A stretch of DNA of 64,000 nucleotides from Tunturiibacter empetritectus (GCF_014201375.1 NZ_JACHDZ010000003.1:372001-436000), one strand, 5' to 3'. Positions 17,747 to 28,084 are shown, counted from the stretch's first letter. The notes: a model not told the origin generated them from the letters alone. A program made the numbers and translations.

Positions 17747-18517
17747 TTATCGAACCAAGTAATAATCCACCGTCGCAACTACCCGTACTTTCTTCATGAT
17801 GCTAGCGTCCGCATTGGTCCCGCCACCATCTCCCTCGTCACCCGCAGCCGCACCACTCTCCGCAGCCGAGATCGAAAACACTCCCTGATTCGCCGACCGG
17901 ATCGATCCCACTTGGCTCCCCGAGTCCGCAGCAAACCGATCCGCCGACGCTCGCGCATTCCGGGTCGCCTCCGTAATCATGTCCGGCTTCAGCGCATTCA
18001 GCCCCGTAAACTGATACCGAATCCCACCCTGCCCATTCCCGCCCCCAACTACGATCCCTGCTTGCACCAGCTCCGCCGTCTTCTGCCCCGCCTTCGCAAT
18101 CTTATCCACGTCCTTCGACTACACCGTCACCGTCTGCTCCACAATGTACCGCGGCCCGGTATTGTTCCCGCCGTATTCATTCGCCAACTTGTCCGTCACC
18201 TTGATCTGCCCCACCGAGATCTCGTTCGGTTGAACTCCCTGCGCCGCAAAAAACTTCAGCACAGAGTTCTTATCCGTCTCGCTCTTCGCAAACACCTGTG
18301 GCAGATCATTCCCCGCCTCCTTGAAGCTCACCGGCCAGATCGCCGTATCCGACTTCACCGTCCGCTCCACCAGTCCCTTCACCGTCACATACCGGTCCGC
18401 CAGCTTCAGGTCCTTGATCTGCGACCCGAGCACCCAACCACCCACCACCAACCCCAGCAGCAGACAAACCCCTAAAACCGCAGCAGGAACAAACAGCGAA
18501 GACCGTTCCGTATCCAA
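17747..18517 (-). pseudogene. SIMPL/DUF541-domain protein interrupted by in-frame TAG
   Basis: The first part (18517 down to 18122) starts with TTG after GGAGGG. It encodes an N-terminal transmembrane helix (FVPAAVLGVCLLLGLVVGGW) and the front half of a SIMPL domain ending RYIVEQTVTV. A TAG at 18121-18119 follows; the same frame then continues with SKDVDKIAKAGQKTAELVQAG to a natural end at 17747. Nothing is shifted and no sequence is lost, so only this one codon breaks a normal periplasmic, membrane-anchored SIMPL protein of about 256 residues. It could be a fresh nonsense mutation, a sequencing error or a read-through site. Confidence 0.8.
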
Positions 18518-18604
18518 GGAGAAACCCTCCCTCCAACAACAGCAGAAGAATGCAGCAGCACAAAGCCTATGTCAACAACAAGCCCAGTCATCTCGTAGAT
18601 TGAA

Positions 18605-19495
18605 TCAACTCTGACGGTCAAGCCCAGGGAGTTCGATAGCATTCGTGAAACCGCCGCACTTCCCTCCCTCGACCAGAACGATGCCCGCCGCAATGTGGCT
18701 CTCCGTAACATCGGTCAACGGGCCAGAAACAATAAGCGTAGAGCCGTCATCCATCAGGAATCTTGCCTCCACCATATTGCCGAAGACAGCACTCGCAGGC
18801 GTGGATTGCGTCGCGCCAGAACTAAAACAGGGAGATCCCTGCACCTTGATACTGCCTTTGAGCAAAGCGCTGCTGAAATAGTTCGAAGCCGCTCCGTTCC
18901 CCGGATTCGCCACTGTCCCGCCCTGCTGCAGCGTCACTTGGAGTGTCACTGGCACTGCCTTCGGAACGCCATTCGGACCAGCCAGAGTGCTCCCGGTTCC
19001 AACATAGACTCCGCTCACCAATGGAAACGATGTCGCGGTGAATGTTCCCGAAAGATTCGCGTCGCACGCAGGCGCATGTCCGCCCAAAGACACGGTGTAA
19101 CTGCCAGACCAGGGCTCTCCGCTTCCCTTTGGAGCCGTACCTTTGATTGATATCGTGTCCAGAGGAGAGTTTGCCGGAGTCGCCGTAAAACTCCCATCCG
19201 CAGCAAGAATCCCGCCTGCCACGTCCCCAAACCCGAACCCCGCCTGAACGTTGTCGCAGAAATTACTACCGAAACCTCCCGCGATCACCTGATCGCCCAC
19301 CACATCGAAGGTCATTGCAAGTCTGACACCACTCGAAGGAGGAGGAAACGAAATCCCGTTCGTCGGCATCGGCCCGACGAGAAGCCAATTTCCCGCCAAT
19401 GGGCTTACAGTCGCCGATGTACTTCCCCCACCGCAACCACAAAGCAGCAAACTAATTCCACAAGCCGTGAAACTCAACAAGGCCCAAGTCTTCAT
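18605..19495 (-). CDS. secreted lipoprotein, unknown
   Basis: A 296-residue protein with a lipobox signal (LLLCGC near residue 20), then a GGGSTSATVSPLAGNW start typical of Gly/Ser-rich acidobacterial surface lipoproteins. The body is rich in Gly, Ser, Thr and beta-prone segments and has a few cysteines, suggesting an Ig-like or jelly-roll fold. No catalytic motif is visible and I cannot name a family. Confidence 0.7.
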   Translation of the reverse strand: MKTWALLSFTACGISLLLCGCGGGSTSATVSPLAGNWLLVGPMPTNGISFPPPSSGVRLAMTFDVVGDQVIAGGFGSNFCDNVQAGFGFGDVAGGILAADGSFTATPANSPLDTISIKGTAPKGSGEPWSGSYTVSLGGHAPACDANLSGTFTATSFPLVSGVYVGTGSTLAGPNGVPKAVPVTLQVTLQQGGTVANPGNGAASNYFSSALLKGSIKVQGSPCFSSGATQSTPASAVFGNMVEARFLMDDGSTLIVSGPLTDVTESHIAAGIVLVEGGKCGGFTNAIELPGLDRQS

Positions 19496-19540
19496 GTCGG
19501 TAGAACTCTAGCACGCGCTATATTTCGCGACCATCGAAAA

Positions 19541-19571
19541 GAAAAAAGGCCGACGAGAGATCTCATCGGCC
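19541..19571 (-). terminator. rho-independent terminator of glnA
   Basis: On the minus strand GGCCGATGAGA pairs with TCTCGTCGGCC (one G-U pair) around a 2-nt loop, followed by TTTTTTC. It lies about 20 bp after the glnA stop. Confidence 0.9.
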
Positions 19572-19592
19572 CTTCCTTCTTTGGGACAACCA

Positions 19593-21020
19593 CTAAAAGA
19601 TATTCCAGAGCAGCTGGTTATAAACATCGTGGTGGAACTGCACCTCAGGCGCCTTCACAATCGTCCCCAGCAACCGGGCACAGCGATCCGCCGAAGCCTG
19701 CTTCAGATCCGCATACCGGGCCTTCACATCCTCGCCCAGCAACTCCGTCGTCCACTCCGCCGCACGGAAGTTCTCGAGCGCCGTATAGACGTTGTCCGGC
19801 AGATACCGCTCCGCCTGACGCAGGTTCTTGATCTTCGAAGTATCCCCATGCAGACCGCTCTTGAAGATCGAGTACAGCGCCAGGTAAGGGTTTGCATCCG
19901 GCCCAACCGACCTAACCTCAACCCGCGCCGACTTCTCATTCCCGATCGGAATCCGCACCATCGATCCACGATCCGTAGCCGAAGCCTTGATCTGATTCGG
20001 CGCCTCGAAGTGAGGATCCAGCCGGCGATATGCGTTCACACTCGCATTCAGCAGCAGGCAAATGTCGTTGCCATGCGTCAAAATGCGATCCGTAAACTGC
20101 CACGCCATCTTCGAGATCTTCTCCTCGCCCTTCGGGTCCCAGAAAAGATTCTTGCCGCCCTTGGTAATCGAGACATTGGTGTGCATGCCGCTGCCATTGA
20201 CGCCGACAACAGGCTTCGGCAGAAAGCTCGCCGTCATGCCCATCTGCGTCGCAACCTGTCTACAGATCAGCTTATAGAGCTGAATCTGATCCGCGGCAGC
20301 CACCACCTCTCCATAGCTGTAGTTGATCTCAAACTGCGAAGGCGCAACCTCAGGATGGTCCTTCTCGTTCTCAAAACCCATCGCCCGCTGCACTTCCGCC
20401 GTCGTATCGATGAACTCCCGCAGCGGATCGCCAGGCAGCGAGTGATAGTACCCGCCCTTGTTCACATACTCGAAGCTGCCCGTCTCGTGATAGCTCCGCT
20501 CAGCATCGATCCCCTCAAACAGGAACCCTTCAATCTCATTCGCCGCATTCAGCGTGTAGCCGTTCTTATCAAACAGCTCCTGCGAAAACTGCTTCAGCAC
20601 CCCGCGAATATCAGCGCCATACGTCGCACCGTTTTTGTCGATCACCTCGCCGAACACCATCACCTTGCCCGCGCCAAATACATCCGCCGGCACCCAGTAA
20701 AACGCGCTCCAGTCGATCCCCAGCCGCAGATCGCTCTCCCGCTGCGCCGTAAATCCGCGAATCGACGAGCCATCGAAGGTCAGGTTGTCGTAGCTCTTCA
20801 CCAGAAACTTCTTGTCGTAGTCCAGCATGTGCAGACGGCCTTCGAGATCGCTGAACAACACCGTCACAGCCTTGATCCGCCGCTCATCGGTCAGGTACTT
20901 CAACCGTTCCTCCCGAATCACATCGGCCGCAACCCGATTCCGGCGCTGCTCCTTGGCCGCCAGGTTCAGGTCCTCAAGTTCGCCGTAGGAAAGCTCCAGA
21001 AAATCACGAAATTCGCTCAA
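19593..21020 (-). CDS. glnA: glutamine synthetase
   Basis: ATP-dependent condensation of glutamate and ammonia to glutamine, the main entry for ammonium nitrogen. The 475-residue product has FDGSSIRGF in the N-terminal beta-grasp domain, NEIEGFLF with metal-ligand Glu, FEINYSYGE, NGSGMHTNVS and the C-terminal RVEVRSVGPDANPYL. The NLYDLPPEE context of the adenylylated tyrosine in enteric GlnA is not evident, so regulation by adenylylation is doubtful. The start is TTG at 21020, preceded by AAGGAG. Confidence 0.94.
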   Translation of the reverse strand: MSEFRDFLELSYGELEDLNLAAKEQRRNRVAADVIREERLKYLTDERRIKAVTVLFSDLEGRLHMLDYDKKFLVKSYDNLTFDGSSIRGFTAQRESDLRLGIDWSAFYWVPADVFGAGKVMVFGEVIDKNGATYGADIRGVLKQFSQELFDKNGYTLNAANEIEGFLFEGIDAERSYHETGSFEYVNKGGYYHSLPGDPLREFIDTTAEVQRAMGFENEKDHPEVAPSQFEINYSYGEVVAAADQIQLYKLICRQVATQMGMTASFLPKPVVGVNGSGMHTNVSITKGGKNLFWDPKGEEKISKMAWQFTDRILTHGNDICLLLNASVNAYRRLDPHFEAPNQIKASATDRGSMVRIPIGNEKSARVEVRSVGPDANPYLALYSIFKSGLHGDTSKIKNLRQAERYLPDNVYTALENFRAAEWTTELLGEDVKARYADLKQASADRCARLLGTIVKAPEVQFHHDVYNQLLWNIF

Positions 21021-21300
21021 AATAACACTCCTTCTGCAATGAGATACACGTCTTACTGCAACTGCCGGGAAAGATGTTTTTAGGTGATTGGAAGAGGGCG
21101 CGCCTGACCTTGATCAAACCGCTCCACACCTCAAAACTAACAGAAAATTCACCGGCAAGAAAGCAAACTCACCCATCCAACGCAAAGAACATCTACGACC
21201 AACGCACTTCCATGCGCCTGAATCCATGCGCCTGAATCGTGGTCCGCTGCAAACACGTCTAATCAAATGTCTGTCCGAACCCTCGGCGAAAAGGATACGC

Positions 21301-22359
21301 ATGCAATATAAGACTCTCGGTGACACCGGCCTCCTCGTCTCCACCCTCTGCTTCGGCACCATGACCTTCCACGGCGGCACCGGCCTCTTCCGCGCCATCG
21401 GCACCGTCGATCAGGCCGGAGCCGACCAGCTCATCAAGGCCTCCCTCGACGCCGGCATCAACTTCTTCGACACCGCCGACGTCTACTCCGAAGGCGAGAG
21501 CGAAAAGGCCCTCGGCCAATCCATCAAAAATCTCAACACCCCCCGCCACAGCGTAGTCATCGCCACCAAGGTCTTCGGCCGCACCGGTCAGGGTCGCAAC
21601 GACGTCGGCGCCTCCCGAGGCCACATCATGGACGCCGTCGACGCCAGCCTCCGCCGCCTCCAGACCGACCACATCGACCTCTACCAGATCCACGGCAACG
21701 ACACCGTCACCCCCATCGAAGAGACCCTCCGCGCACTCGACACCCTCGTCCAGCAAGGCAAGATCCGCTACATCGGCGTCTCCAACTGGCAGGCCTGGAA
21801 GATCGCCAAAGCCCTCGGCATCTCTCAGTTCAAAAACCTCGCCCGCTTCGACACCCTCCAGGCCTACTACTCCATCGCCGGCCGCGACCTCGAACGCGAT
21901 CTCGTCCCCCTGCTCGAAGCCGAGAAGACCGGCCTCCTCGTCTGGAGCCCACTCGCCGGCGGCCTTCTCTCCGGCAAGTTCTCCCGTGAAAATCAGCGCC
22001 CCGAAGGCTCCCGCCGCTCTGAGTTCGACTTCCCTCTCGTCGACAAAGAGCGCACCTGGCGCATCCTCGACGTCATGGCCCCTATCGCCAAGGCCCACAA
22101 CTGCAGCCCCGCCCGCATCTCTCTCGCCTGGCTGCTCGCCAAACCCGTCGTCACCTCCATCATCATCGGAGCCAAACGCCTAGACCAGCTCGAAGACAAC
22201 CTCGCCGCAGTCGACCTCAAACTAACCACCGAAGAACTCAAGCAGCTCGACGAAGTAAGTGCACTCCCGCCCGAATATCCCGGCTGGATGCTCCCATTCC
22301 AGAGCGTCAACCGCCTCGAACCCATCGCCCGCACAGTACCAGTCACGCCGAAGAGCTAG
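21301..22359 (+). CDS. aldo/keto reductase
   Basis: A 352-residue NADPH-dependent oxidoreductase of the YajO/Tas-like branch. It starts YKTLGDTGLLVSTLCFGTM, has the catalytic region FFDTADVYSEGESEKALG (Asp, Tyr), VVIATKVFG with the active-site Lys, and DLYQIHGND with the His of the tetrad. NADPH-binding residues lie in SIIIGAKRLDQLEDNL. The frame is open upstream to 21088, but the family starts at this ATG. The 280-bp gap 21021-21300 before it, shared with glnA in divergent orientation, shows no clear operator. Substrate unknown. Confidence 0.92.
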   Translation: MQYKTLGDTGLLVSTLCFGTMTFHGGTGLFRAIGTVDQAGADQLIKASLDAGINFFDTADVYSEGESEKALGQSIKNLNTPRHSVVIATKVFGRTGQGRNDVGASRGHIMDAVDASLRRLQTDHIDLYQIHGNDTVTPIEETLRALDTLVQQGKIRYIGVSNWQAWKIAKALGISQFKNLARFDTLQAYYSIAGRDLERDLVPLLEAEKTGLLVWSPLAGGLLSGKFSRENQRPEGSRRSEFDFPLVDKERTWRILDVMAPIAKAHNCSPARISLAWLLAKPVVTSIIIGAKRLDQLEDNLAAVDLKLTTEELKQLDEVSALPPEYPGWMLPFQSVNRLEPIARTVPVTPKS

Positions 22360-22407
22360 ACCCCGGAGGACACTGGCAGAGAGTCAGTATCCTCCGGACA
22401 ATCAAAG

Positions 22408-22468
22408 CCGGGTGCCCCATTCATGCAGTCTCATCGCATGAGTGGGCATTCGCGCCCCGCGCGAACCG
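22408..22468. repeat. double-hairpin intergenic repeat (full unit)
   Basis: Nearly identical to the unit at 3026-3086, with CGCGCCCCGCGCG in the second hairpin instead of CGCGCCACGCGCG. It lies between the aldo/keto reductase gene and aguB. Confidence 0.88.
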
Positions 22469-22585
22469 CTTTCCACCGAGGCGCCAAGCACCCAAAAGAT
22501 TAAGCTCTCGCAAATTACCCATTCTCTGGCCGCCAACGACCTCACCTTCAGCAACAAACGCCTATAAACTTGAATCAGGATCATC

Positions 22586-23533
22586 ATGACGACAACCAAC
22601 AGCAAGACCATCCCCAACAAACGCATCGGCCTCATCCAGATGTCCTGCGTCCCCGACACCGCAGCCAACCTCGACAAAGCCGCCGACCGTGTCCGCGAAG
22701 CCGCCCGCGCCGGAGCCAACGTCATTTGCCTCCCCGAGCTCTTCCGCGCCCAATACTTCTGCCAGCGCGAAGAGCACGCCCTCTTTGACACCGCCGAGTC
22801 CATCCCCGGCCCCTCGACCGAGCGCCTATGCGCCGTCGCCAAAGAAGAAAATGTAGTCGTCATCGCCAGCGTCTTCGAGCGCCGCGCACCTGGCCTCTAC
22901 CACAACACCGCCGCCGTCATCGAGACCGACGGCTCCATCAAGGGCATCTACCGCAAGATGCACATCCCCGACGACCCCCTCTACTACGAGAAGTTCTACT
23001 TCACCCCCGGCGACCTCGGCTTCAAAGCCTTCGCCACCACCCAGGGCTCCGTCGGAACTCTAGTCTGCTGGGACCAGTGGTACCCCGAGGCCGCCCGTGA
23101 GACCGCCCTCCGCGGCGCCAGCACCCTCTTCTATCCCACCGCCATCGGCTGGCACCCCAGCGAAAAAGCCGAGTACGGCGACGCCCAGTACTCCGCCTGG
23201 CAGACCACCCAGCGCGCACACGCCATATCCAACGGAGTCTTCGTCGGCGCCGTCAACCGCGTGGGCCACGAGCACGGCGACGTCATCCACAACGGCGTCG
23301 AGATGCTCGGCCCCGGCGACCACACCCCAAGCTCAGGCCTGGAGTTCTGGGGCGGCAGCTTCATCGCCGATCCCTTCGGCCGAGTCATCGCGCAAGCCAG
23401 CCACGACAAAGAAGAGATCCTCATCGGCGAGATCGACCTCAAGCTCCAGGAAGACACCCGCCGCAACTGGCCCTTCCTCCGCGACCGCCGCATCGACGCC
23501 TACAACGGCATCACCAGCCGCTTCATCGACTAG
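22586..23533 (+). CDS. aguB: N-carbamoylputrescine amidase
   Basis: Hydrolyses N-carbamoylputrescine to putrescine, CO2 and ammonia, the last step of the agmatine route to putrescine. The 315-residue nitrilase-fold protein has the Glu-Lys-Cys triad at Glu51 (CLPELFRAQYF), Lys124 (YRKMHIPDD) and Cys161 (LVCWDQWYPEAAR). The block HIPDDPLYYEKFYFTPGD is specific for this branch. It is followed 1 kb downstream by agmatine deiminase, which supports the assignment. The order aguB then aguA with an unrelated small gene and repeats between them is unusual. Confidence 0.95.
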   Translation: MTTTNSKTIPNKRIGLIQMSCVPDTAANLDKAADRVREAARAGANVICLPELFRAQYFCQREEHALFDTAESIPGPSTERLCAVAKEENVVVIASVFERRAPGLYHNTAAVIETDGSIKGIYRKMHIPDDPLYYEKFYFTPGDLGFKAFATTQGSVGTLVCWDQWYPEAARETALRGASTLFYPTAIGWHPSEKAEYGDAQYSAWQTTQRAHAISNGVFVGAVNRVGHEHGDVIHNGVEMLGPGDHTPSSGLEFWGGSFIADPFGRVIAQASHDKEEILIGEIDLKLQEDTRRNWPFLRDRRIDAYNGITSRFID

Positions 23534-23535
23534 AT

Positions 23536-24036
23536 ATGTTGAAACCCGAGCGCGTTATCGCACTAGACAGCATCGTCGGCGAGGATGACACAGACACGCG
23601 TCTTCTAAGAGAGATGGCCGATAAGGCTGAGCGTTACATCCTTTCATTCGCTTGGTGTTTGCAACTGAAAGAAGGCTTCTTCGCAGACGGATTCGGCGGC
23701 GTCCTCGCGATTTTTCTATTTCGCGCTGATATCTCAAACCTTGGCCAAGACCAATGGACCTGGGTATTTGTTGGAGATATTCCATCCGCCTATCTAGAGA
23801 AAGATCGTGATTACGGGAGCCCTCAAGACGCGTTCAAACGCTATATAGAAGGACTTGATGAATGGGTCGCAGCTGCACGTGCGGGACGTTCACTTCGCGG
23901 ATTAATCCCAATCGAGGCGCGCACCGATTTCGAGACCACCAATGCCATCTCACGCAGAGCTGATACATTGCGCCAACACATCCTTCCACATATCAGTAAC
24001 AACCGTTTTCACCCGGGTCCACAGTCACAGCAATAG
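23536..24036 (+). CDS. uncharacterised protein between aguB and aguA
   Basis: A 166-residue soluble protein starting 2 bp after the aguB stop. Codons are much more AT-rich than in aguB and aguA. It contains SFAWCLQLKEGFFADGFGG and WTWVFVGDIPSAYL, a feel of small immunity-type or SMI1-like proteins, but I cannot assign it. The tight spacing with foreign codon use repeats a pattern seen behind sdhC and sdhB. Confidence 0.6.
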   Translation: MLKPERVIALDSIVGEDDTDTRLLREMADKAERYILSFAWCLQLKEGFFADGFGGVLAIFLFRADISNLGQDQWTWVFVGDIPSAYLEKDRDYGSPQDAFKRYIEGLDEWVAAARAGRSLRGLIPIEARTDFETTNAISRRADTLRQHILPHISNNRFHPGPQSQQ

Positions 24037-24043
24037 AAGAAGC

Positions 24044-24260
24044 TGGTGCCATTTATGCACGGCATGAGTGGGCATTCGCGCCACGCACGAACCGCTTCTA
24101 GGTAAGCCAAGCCTTCAGGCTTGGCCCTCCCTCGCGGCTAGGAAGAAAGGGCTTTAGCCCCTGGGTGTGCTTTTCTCGATGCCCACAATCCGCCAAAAGC
24201 CGGGTGCCCCATTCATGCAGTCTCACCGCATGAGTGGGCATTCGCACGAAGTGCGAACCG
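24044..24260. repeat. two double-hairpin repeats plus two short hairpins
   Basis: A truncated unit lies at 24044-24094 and a full unit at 24200-24260, the latter with TTCGCACGAAGTGCGAA in its second hairpin (compensatory to TTCGCGccacGCGCGAA, keeping the stem). Between them are GCCAAGCC-TTCA-GGCTTGGC (24106-24125) and GGGC-TTTA-GCCC (24149-24160). The gap continues to 24563 without any gene I can support. Confidence 0.82.
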
Positions 24261-24479
24261 CCTTCCCACTATGCCGGCAAACAACTCCCGCCGCCATAAC
24301 TCTGTCAACCCCCAAACTATGCGAAACCCGCTTCAATCCAGCACATTCGCGTGGCGTATCAGTTATCTCCAAACAGATATACTTAAATAAGCGGGCTCTT
24401 TCGCCAGCAAGCGACCGATGCCTACGCCAGTTCATCCAACCGTGATCCAAGGTTGTTACTTTGTCTTAAACGCCTCGGA

Positions 24480-24547
24480 AGTCCACCACTAAGCCGCATG
24501 ATTGGAATACTTTGCACACTTTTTGACCGGGGAGGGGGTACCCTCCC
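24480..24547. repeat. AGTCCACC intergenic element, copy 1
   Basis: Begins AGTCCACC with CTAAG soon after, then GGAATACTTTGCAC and a G-rich hairpin GGGAGGG-GGTA-CCCTCCC. The same order of blocks occurs at 49541-49607 before pyrE. The hairpin ends 16 bp before the GTG start of aguA, so it may affect its translation. Confidence 0.55.
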
Positions 24548-24563
24548 AAGAGGGAGCAGCTAG

Positions 24564-25697
24564 GTGAGCCGCACGACCGACAACCCGACCCACTACCGCA
24601 TGCCCGCCGAGTGGTCCCCACACGCCGCCACCTGGATCGCCTGGCCTCATAACGCCGAAGACTGGCCCGGCAAGTTCCAACCCATCCCCTGGGTCTACAG
24701 TGAAATCGTTCGCCATCTGTCCCGCGTCGAAGACGTCCACATCCTCGTCAACGACCTCGCCGCCGAGCGCCGCGCCACCAACCTCCTCCGCCGCGCCGGA
24801 GCCAACCTCGCCCGCCTCCACTTCCACCACTGGCCCACCGACCGCGTCTGGCTCCGCGACTCCGGCCCCATCTTCGTAAAAAAGATGACCGAAGCCCCCA
24901 TCAATAAGATGACCGAAGCCTCCACCAAACACCCGCAAGGCGAACTAGCCATCACCAACTGGCACTTCAACGCCTGGGCCAAGTACGACAACTGGCATCG
25001 CGACGACCAGATCCCCAACCACGTCGCCAAGCTCTACAACATGCCCCAGTCGCAACCCGAGAGCGTCAACCACATCGGCCACCCCCACCGCCTCGTCCTC
25101 GAAGGCGGCAGCATCGACACCAACGGCGCCGGCCTGCTCCTCACCACCGAAGAGTGTCTCCTCTCCGAGATCCAGCAGCGCAACCCCGGCCTCGGCACAG
25201 AAGCCGAAACCCGCGCGCGCCTCGAGCAGGCCTTCCACGACTACCTCGGCATCGAGAAAGTCCTCTGGCTCCACAAAGGTTGCGCCGGCGACGACACCCA
25301 CGGCCACGTCGACGACATCACCCGCTTCGTAGGCGAAAACAAGATCCTCACAGCCGTCGAGCCCAACACCCACGACGAAAACCATCTCCCCCTGGCCGAA
25401 AACCTCGACCGCCTCCGCAGCTTCCGCAATCTGGCCAACCAGCCCTTCGAGATCGTCGAGCTCCCCATGCCCGCCCCCGTCGTCTTCGAAGGCCAGCGTC
25501 TCCCCGCCAGCTACGCCAACTTCTACATCGCCAATGGCCTCGTCCTGGTCCCCACCTTCAACGACCCCAACGACCGCCACGCCCTCAACATCCTCGCCGC
25601 CTGCTTCCCCGACCGCGAGATCATCGGCATCCACGCCGTAGACCTCGTCTGGGGCCTCGGCACACTTCACTGCCTCAGCCAACAGGAGCCCGCATGA
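24564..25697 (+). CDS. aguA: agmatine deiminase
   Basis: Converts agmatine to N-carbamoylputrescine and ammonia. The 377-residue protein has the family blocks YRMPAEWSPHAATWIAWPH, WLRDSGPIFV, LEGGSIDTNG, GDDTHGHVDDITRF and YANFYIANGLVLVPTF, and ends with the catalytic cysteine in GLGTLHCLSQQ (Cys370). An insert with a near-repeat (KMTEAPINKMTEAS) follows the WLRDSGP block. The GTG start is set by AGGGAG upstream. The next gene overlaps its end by 4 bp. Confidence 0.95.
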   Translation: MSRTTDNPTHYRMPAEWSPHAATWIAWPHNAEDWPGKFQPIPWVYSEIVRHLSRVEDVHILVNDLAAERRATNLLRRAGANLARLHFHHWPTDRVWLRDSGPIFVKKMTEAPINKMTEASTKHPQGELAITNWHFNAWAKYDNWHRDDQIPNHVAKLYNMPQSQPESVNHIGHPHRLVLEGGSIDTNGAGLLLTTEECLLSEIQQRNPGLGTEAETRARLEQAFHDYLGIEKVLWLHKGCAGDDTHGHVDDITRFVGENKILTAVEPNTHDENHLPLAENLDRLRSFRNLANQPFEIVELPMPAPVVFEGQRLPASYANFYIANGLVLVPTFNDPNDRHALNILAACFPDREIIGIHAVDLVWGLGTLHCLSQQEPA

Positions 25698-26308
25698 CGG
25701 TGAATACAACACCCTATCGCGCCGCCATCGAGAACTACATCGCCGCGAACGCGAACCCGACCCACAAGTTCGGCCATCAGCCCCGCCTGTACGCCCTCAC
25801 CCAGCAGATAGGCCACGGCCGCAAATATGACGACGACGTAGTCTTCGCCGCCGTCTGGCTCCACGACCTCGGCGTCTTCATCGGCCAACGCCCCGAAGAC
25901 CCCGAAGCCCTCAAGACCTGGGACCACGTCGCCTACATCGTCGAGAAAGCCCCCGCCATCCTCACCGAAGTCGGCTTCCCCGCGGAAAAAATCCCCGCTG
26001 TCCTCGACGTCATCTGCACCCACCAGCCGCAAGACACGCCCCTCACCCTCGAAGCCACCATCGCCCGTGACGCCGACATCCTCGAGCTGCTGGGCGCCAT
26101 CGGCATCACCCGCACCCTCGCCAAACTCGGCAGCGACACACGCTTCTGCACCTTCACCGAAGCACTCCACGCCCTCAAAAAGCAACTCGCCACCCTCCCC
26201 GATCAACTCAAACTCGACACCTCTAGAGCCCTCGCCATACCCCGCTTTCACATCATGCAATCCTTCCTCGACGCCCTCGAATCCGAAGCCGGCCCCAATC
26301 TCTCCTAG
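25694..26308 (+). CDS. HD-domain phosphohydrolase-like protein
   Basis: A 204-residue protein with an HD-type metal centre: KFGHQPRLYAL early, VWLHDLGVFI (the HD pair) and VICTHQPQD, then ARDADILELLG. The ATG overlaps the aguA stop, so translation is coupled. Relatives act on nucleotides, but some HD proteins are simply small-molecule hydrolases; the coupling to aguA hints at a role near polyamine metabolism, which is inference only. Confidence 0.85.
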   Translation: MTVNTTPYRAAIENYIAANANPTHKFGHQPRLYALTQQIGHGRKYDDDVVFAAVWLHDLGVFIGQRPEDPEALKTWDHVAYIVEKAPAILTEVGFPAEKIPAVLDVICTHQPQDTPLTLEATIARDADILELLGAIGITRTLAKLGSDTRFCTFTEALHALKKQLATLPDQLKLDTSRALAIPRFHIMQSFLDALESEAGPNLS

Positions 26309-27274
<966 letters not shown>

Positions 27275-27283
27275 GAGTCTTCC

Positions 27284-28057
27284 ATGTCAGGTCGTCTCGC
27301 AGGCAAAGTAGCCATCGTCACCGGCTCAGGCTCCGGCATCGGCCAGGCCATCGCCATTCGCTTCGCCAGCGAAGGAGCCACCGTCGTCGTTGATTACCGT
27401 AACCACATCGAGCAGGCCCAGGAGACCGCCTCCAAAGCCGAAGCCGCCGGCGGCAAAGCGATCCTCGTCCAAGCCGACGTCTCCATTCTCGCCGACACAC
27501 AAAACCTCGTCGATCAGACCTACACCCAGCTAGGCCGCTGCGACATCCTCGTCAACAACGCCGGCATCGAAAAGGAAGCCGCCTTCTGGGACGTCACCGA
27601 AGCCGACTACGACGCCCTCCTCAACGTCAACCTCAAGGGCGCCTTCTTCCTCACCCAAGCCTTCGTCCGCCGCCTCCGCGACGCCAAACTCCCCGGCCGC
27701 ATCATCAACATCTCCTCCGTCCACGAGGACATGGTCTTCCCCAACTTCTCCACCTACTGCGCCTCCAAGGGCGGCATCCGCATGCTCATGCGCGACCTCT
27801 CCGTCGAGCTCGGCCCGCTCAACATCACCGTCAACAACATCGCCCCCGGCGCCATCGCCACCCCCATCAACACCAAGCTCATGGAAGACAAACCCAAGCT
27901 CGACGCCCTACTCAAAAACATCCCGCTAGGCCGCATGGGCACACCGGAAGATGTCGCCGGCCTTGCACTCTTCCTTGCCTCCGACGACGCCGCCTACGTC
28001 ACCGGCTCGACCTACTTCGTCGACGGCGGCCTAATCCGCAACTACCACGAGCAATAA
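27284..28057 (+). CDS. SDR-family oxidoreductase (glucose-1-dehydrogenase-like)
   Basis: A 257-residue classical short-chain dehydrogenase. TGSGSGIG (14-20 region) binds the cofactor, NNAG is at 91-94, and the catalytic Ser144, Tyr158 and Lys162 lie in INISSVHEDM and YCASKGG. IAPGAIATPIN and the C-terminal VTGSTYFVDGGL complete the fold. TAGGAG precedes the ATG, 9 bp after the TadA fusion gene. The ISSVHED and ATPIN blocks resemble glucose 1-dehydrogenases, but substrate is not proven by sequence. Confidence 0.9.
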   Translation: MSGRLAGKVAIVTGSGSGIGQAIAIRFASEGATVVVDYRNHIEQAQETASKAEAAGGKAILVQADVSILADTQNLVDQTYTQLGRCDILVNNAGIEKEAAFWDVTEADYDALLNVNLKGAFFLTQAFVRRLRDAKLPGRIINISSVHEDMVFPNFSTYCASKGGIRMLMRDLSVELGPLNITVNNIAPGAIATPINTKLMEDKPKLDALLKNIPLGRMGTPEDVAGLALFLASDDAAYVTGSTYFVDGGLIRNYHEQ

Positions 28058-28084
28058 TTGCAACGTCTCAAACGAGGATCACCG

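Noticed and set aside
16493-18475. 660-codon open frame on the plus strand opposite icd and the SIMPL gene
   Set aside because: Arg/His/Leu-rich antisense translation of GC-rich genes; no family motif, while both genes on the other strand are clearly real.
19581-21083. 500-codon open frame on the plus strand opposite glnA
   Set aside because: It is the antisense shadow of an intact glutamine synthetase and has low-complexity Arg-rich sequence.
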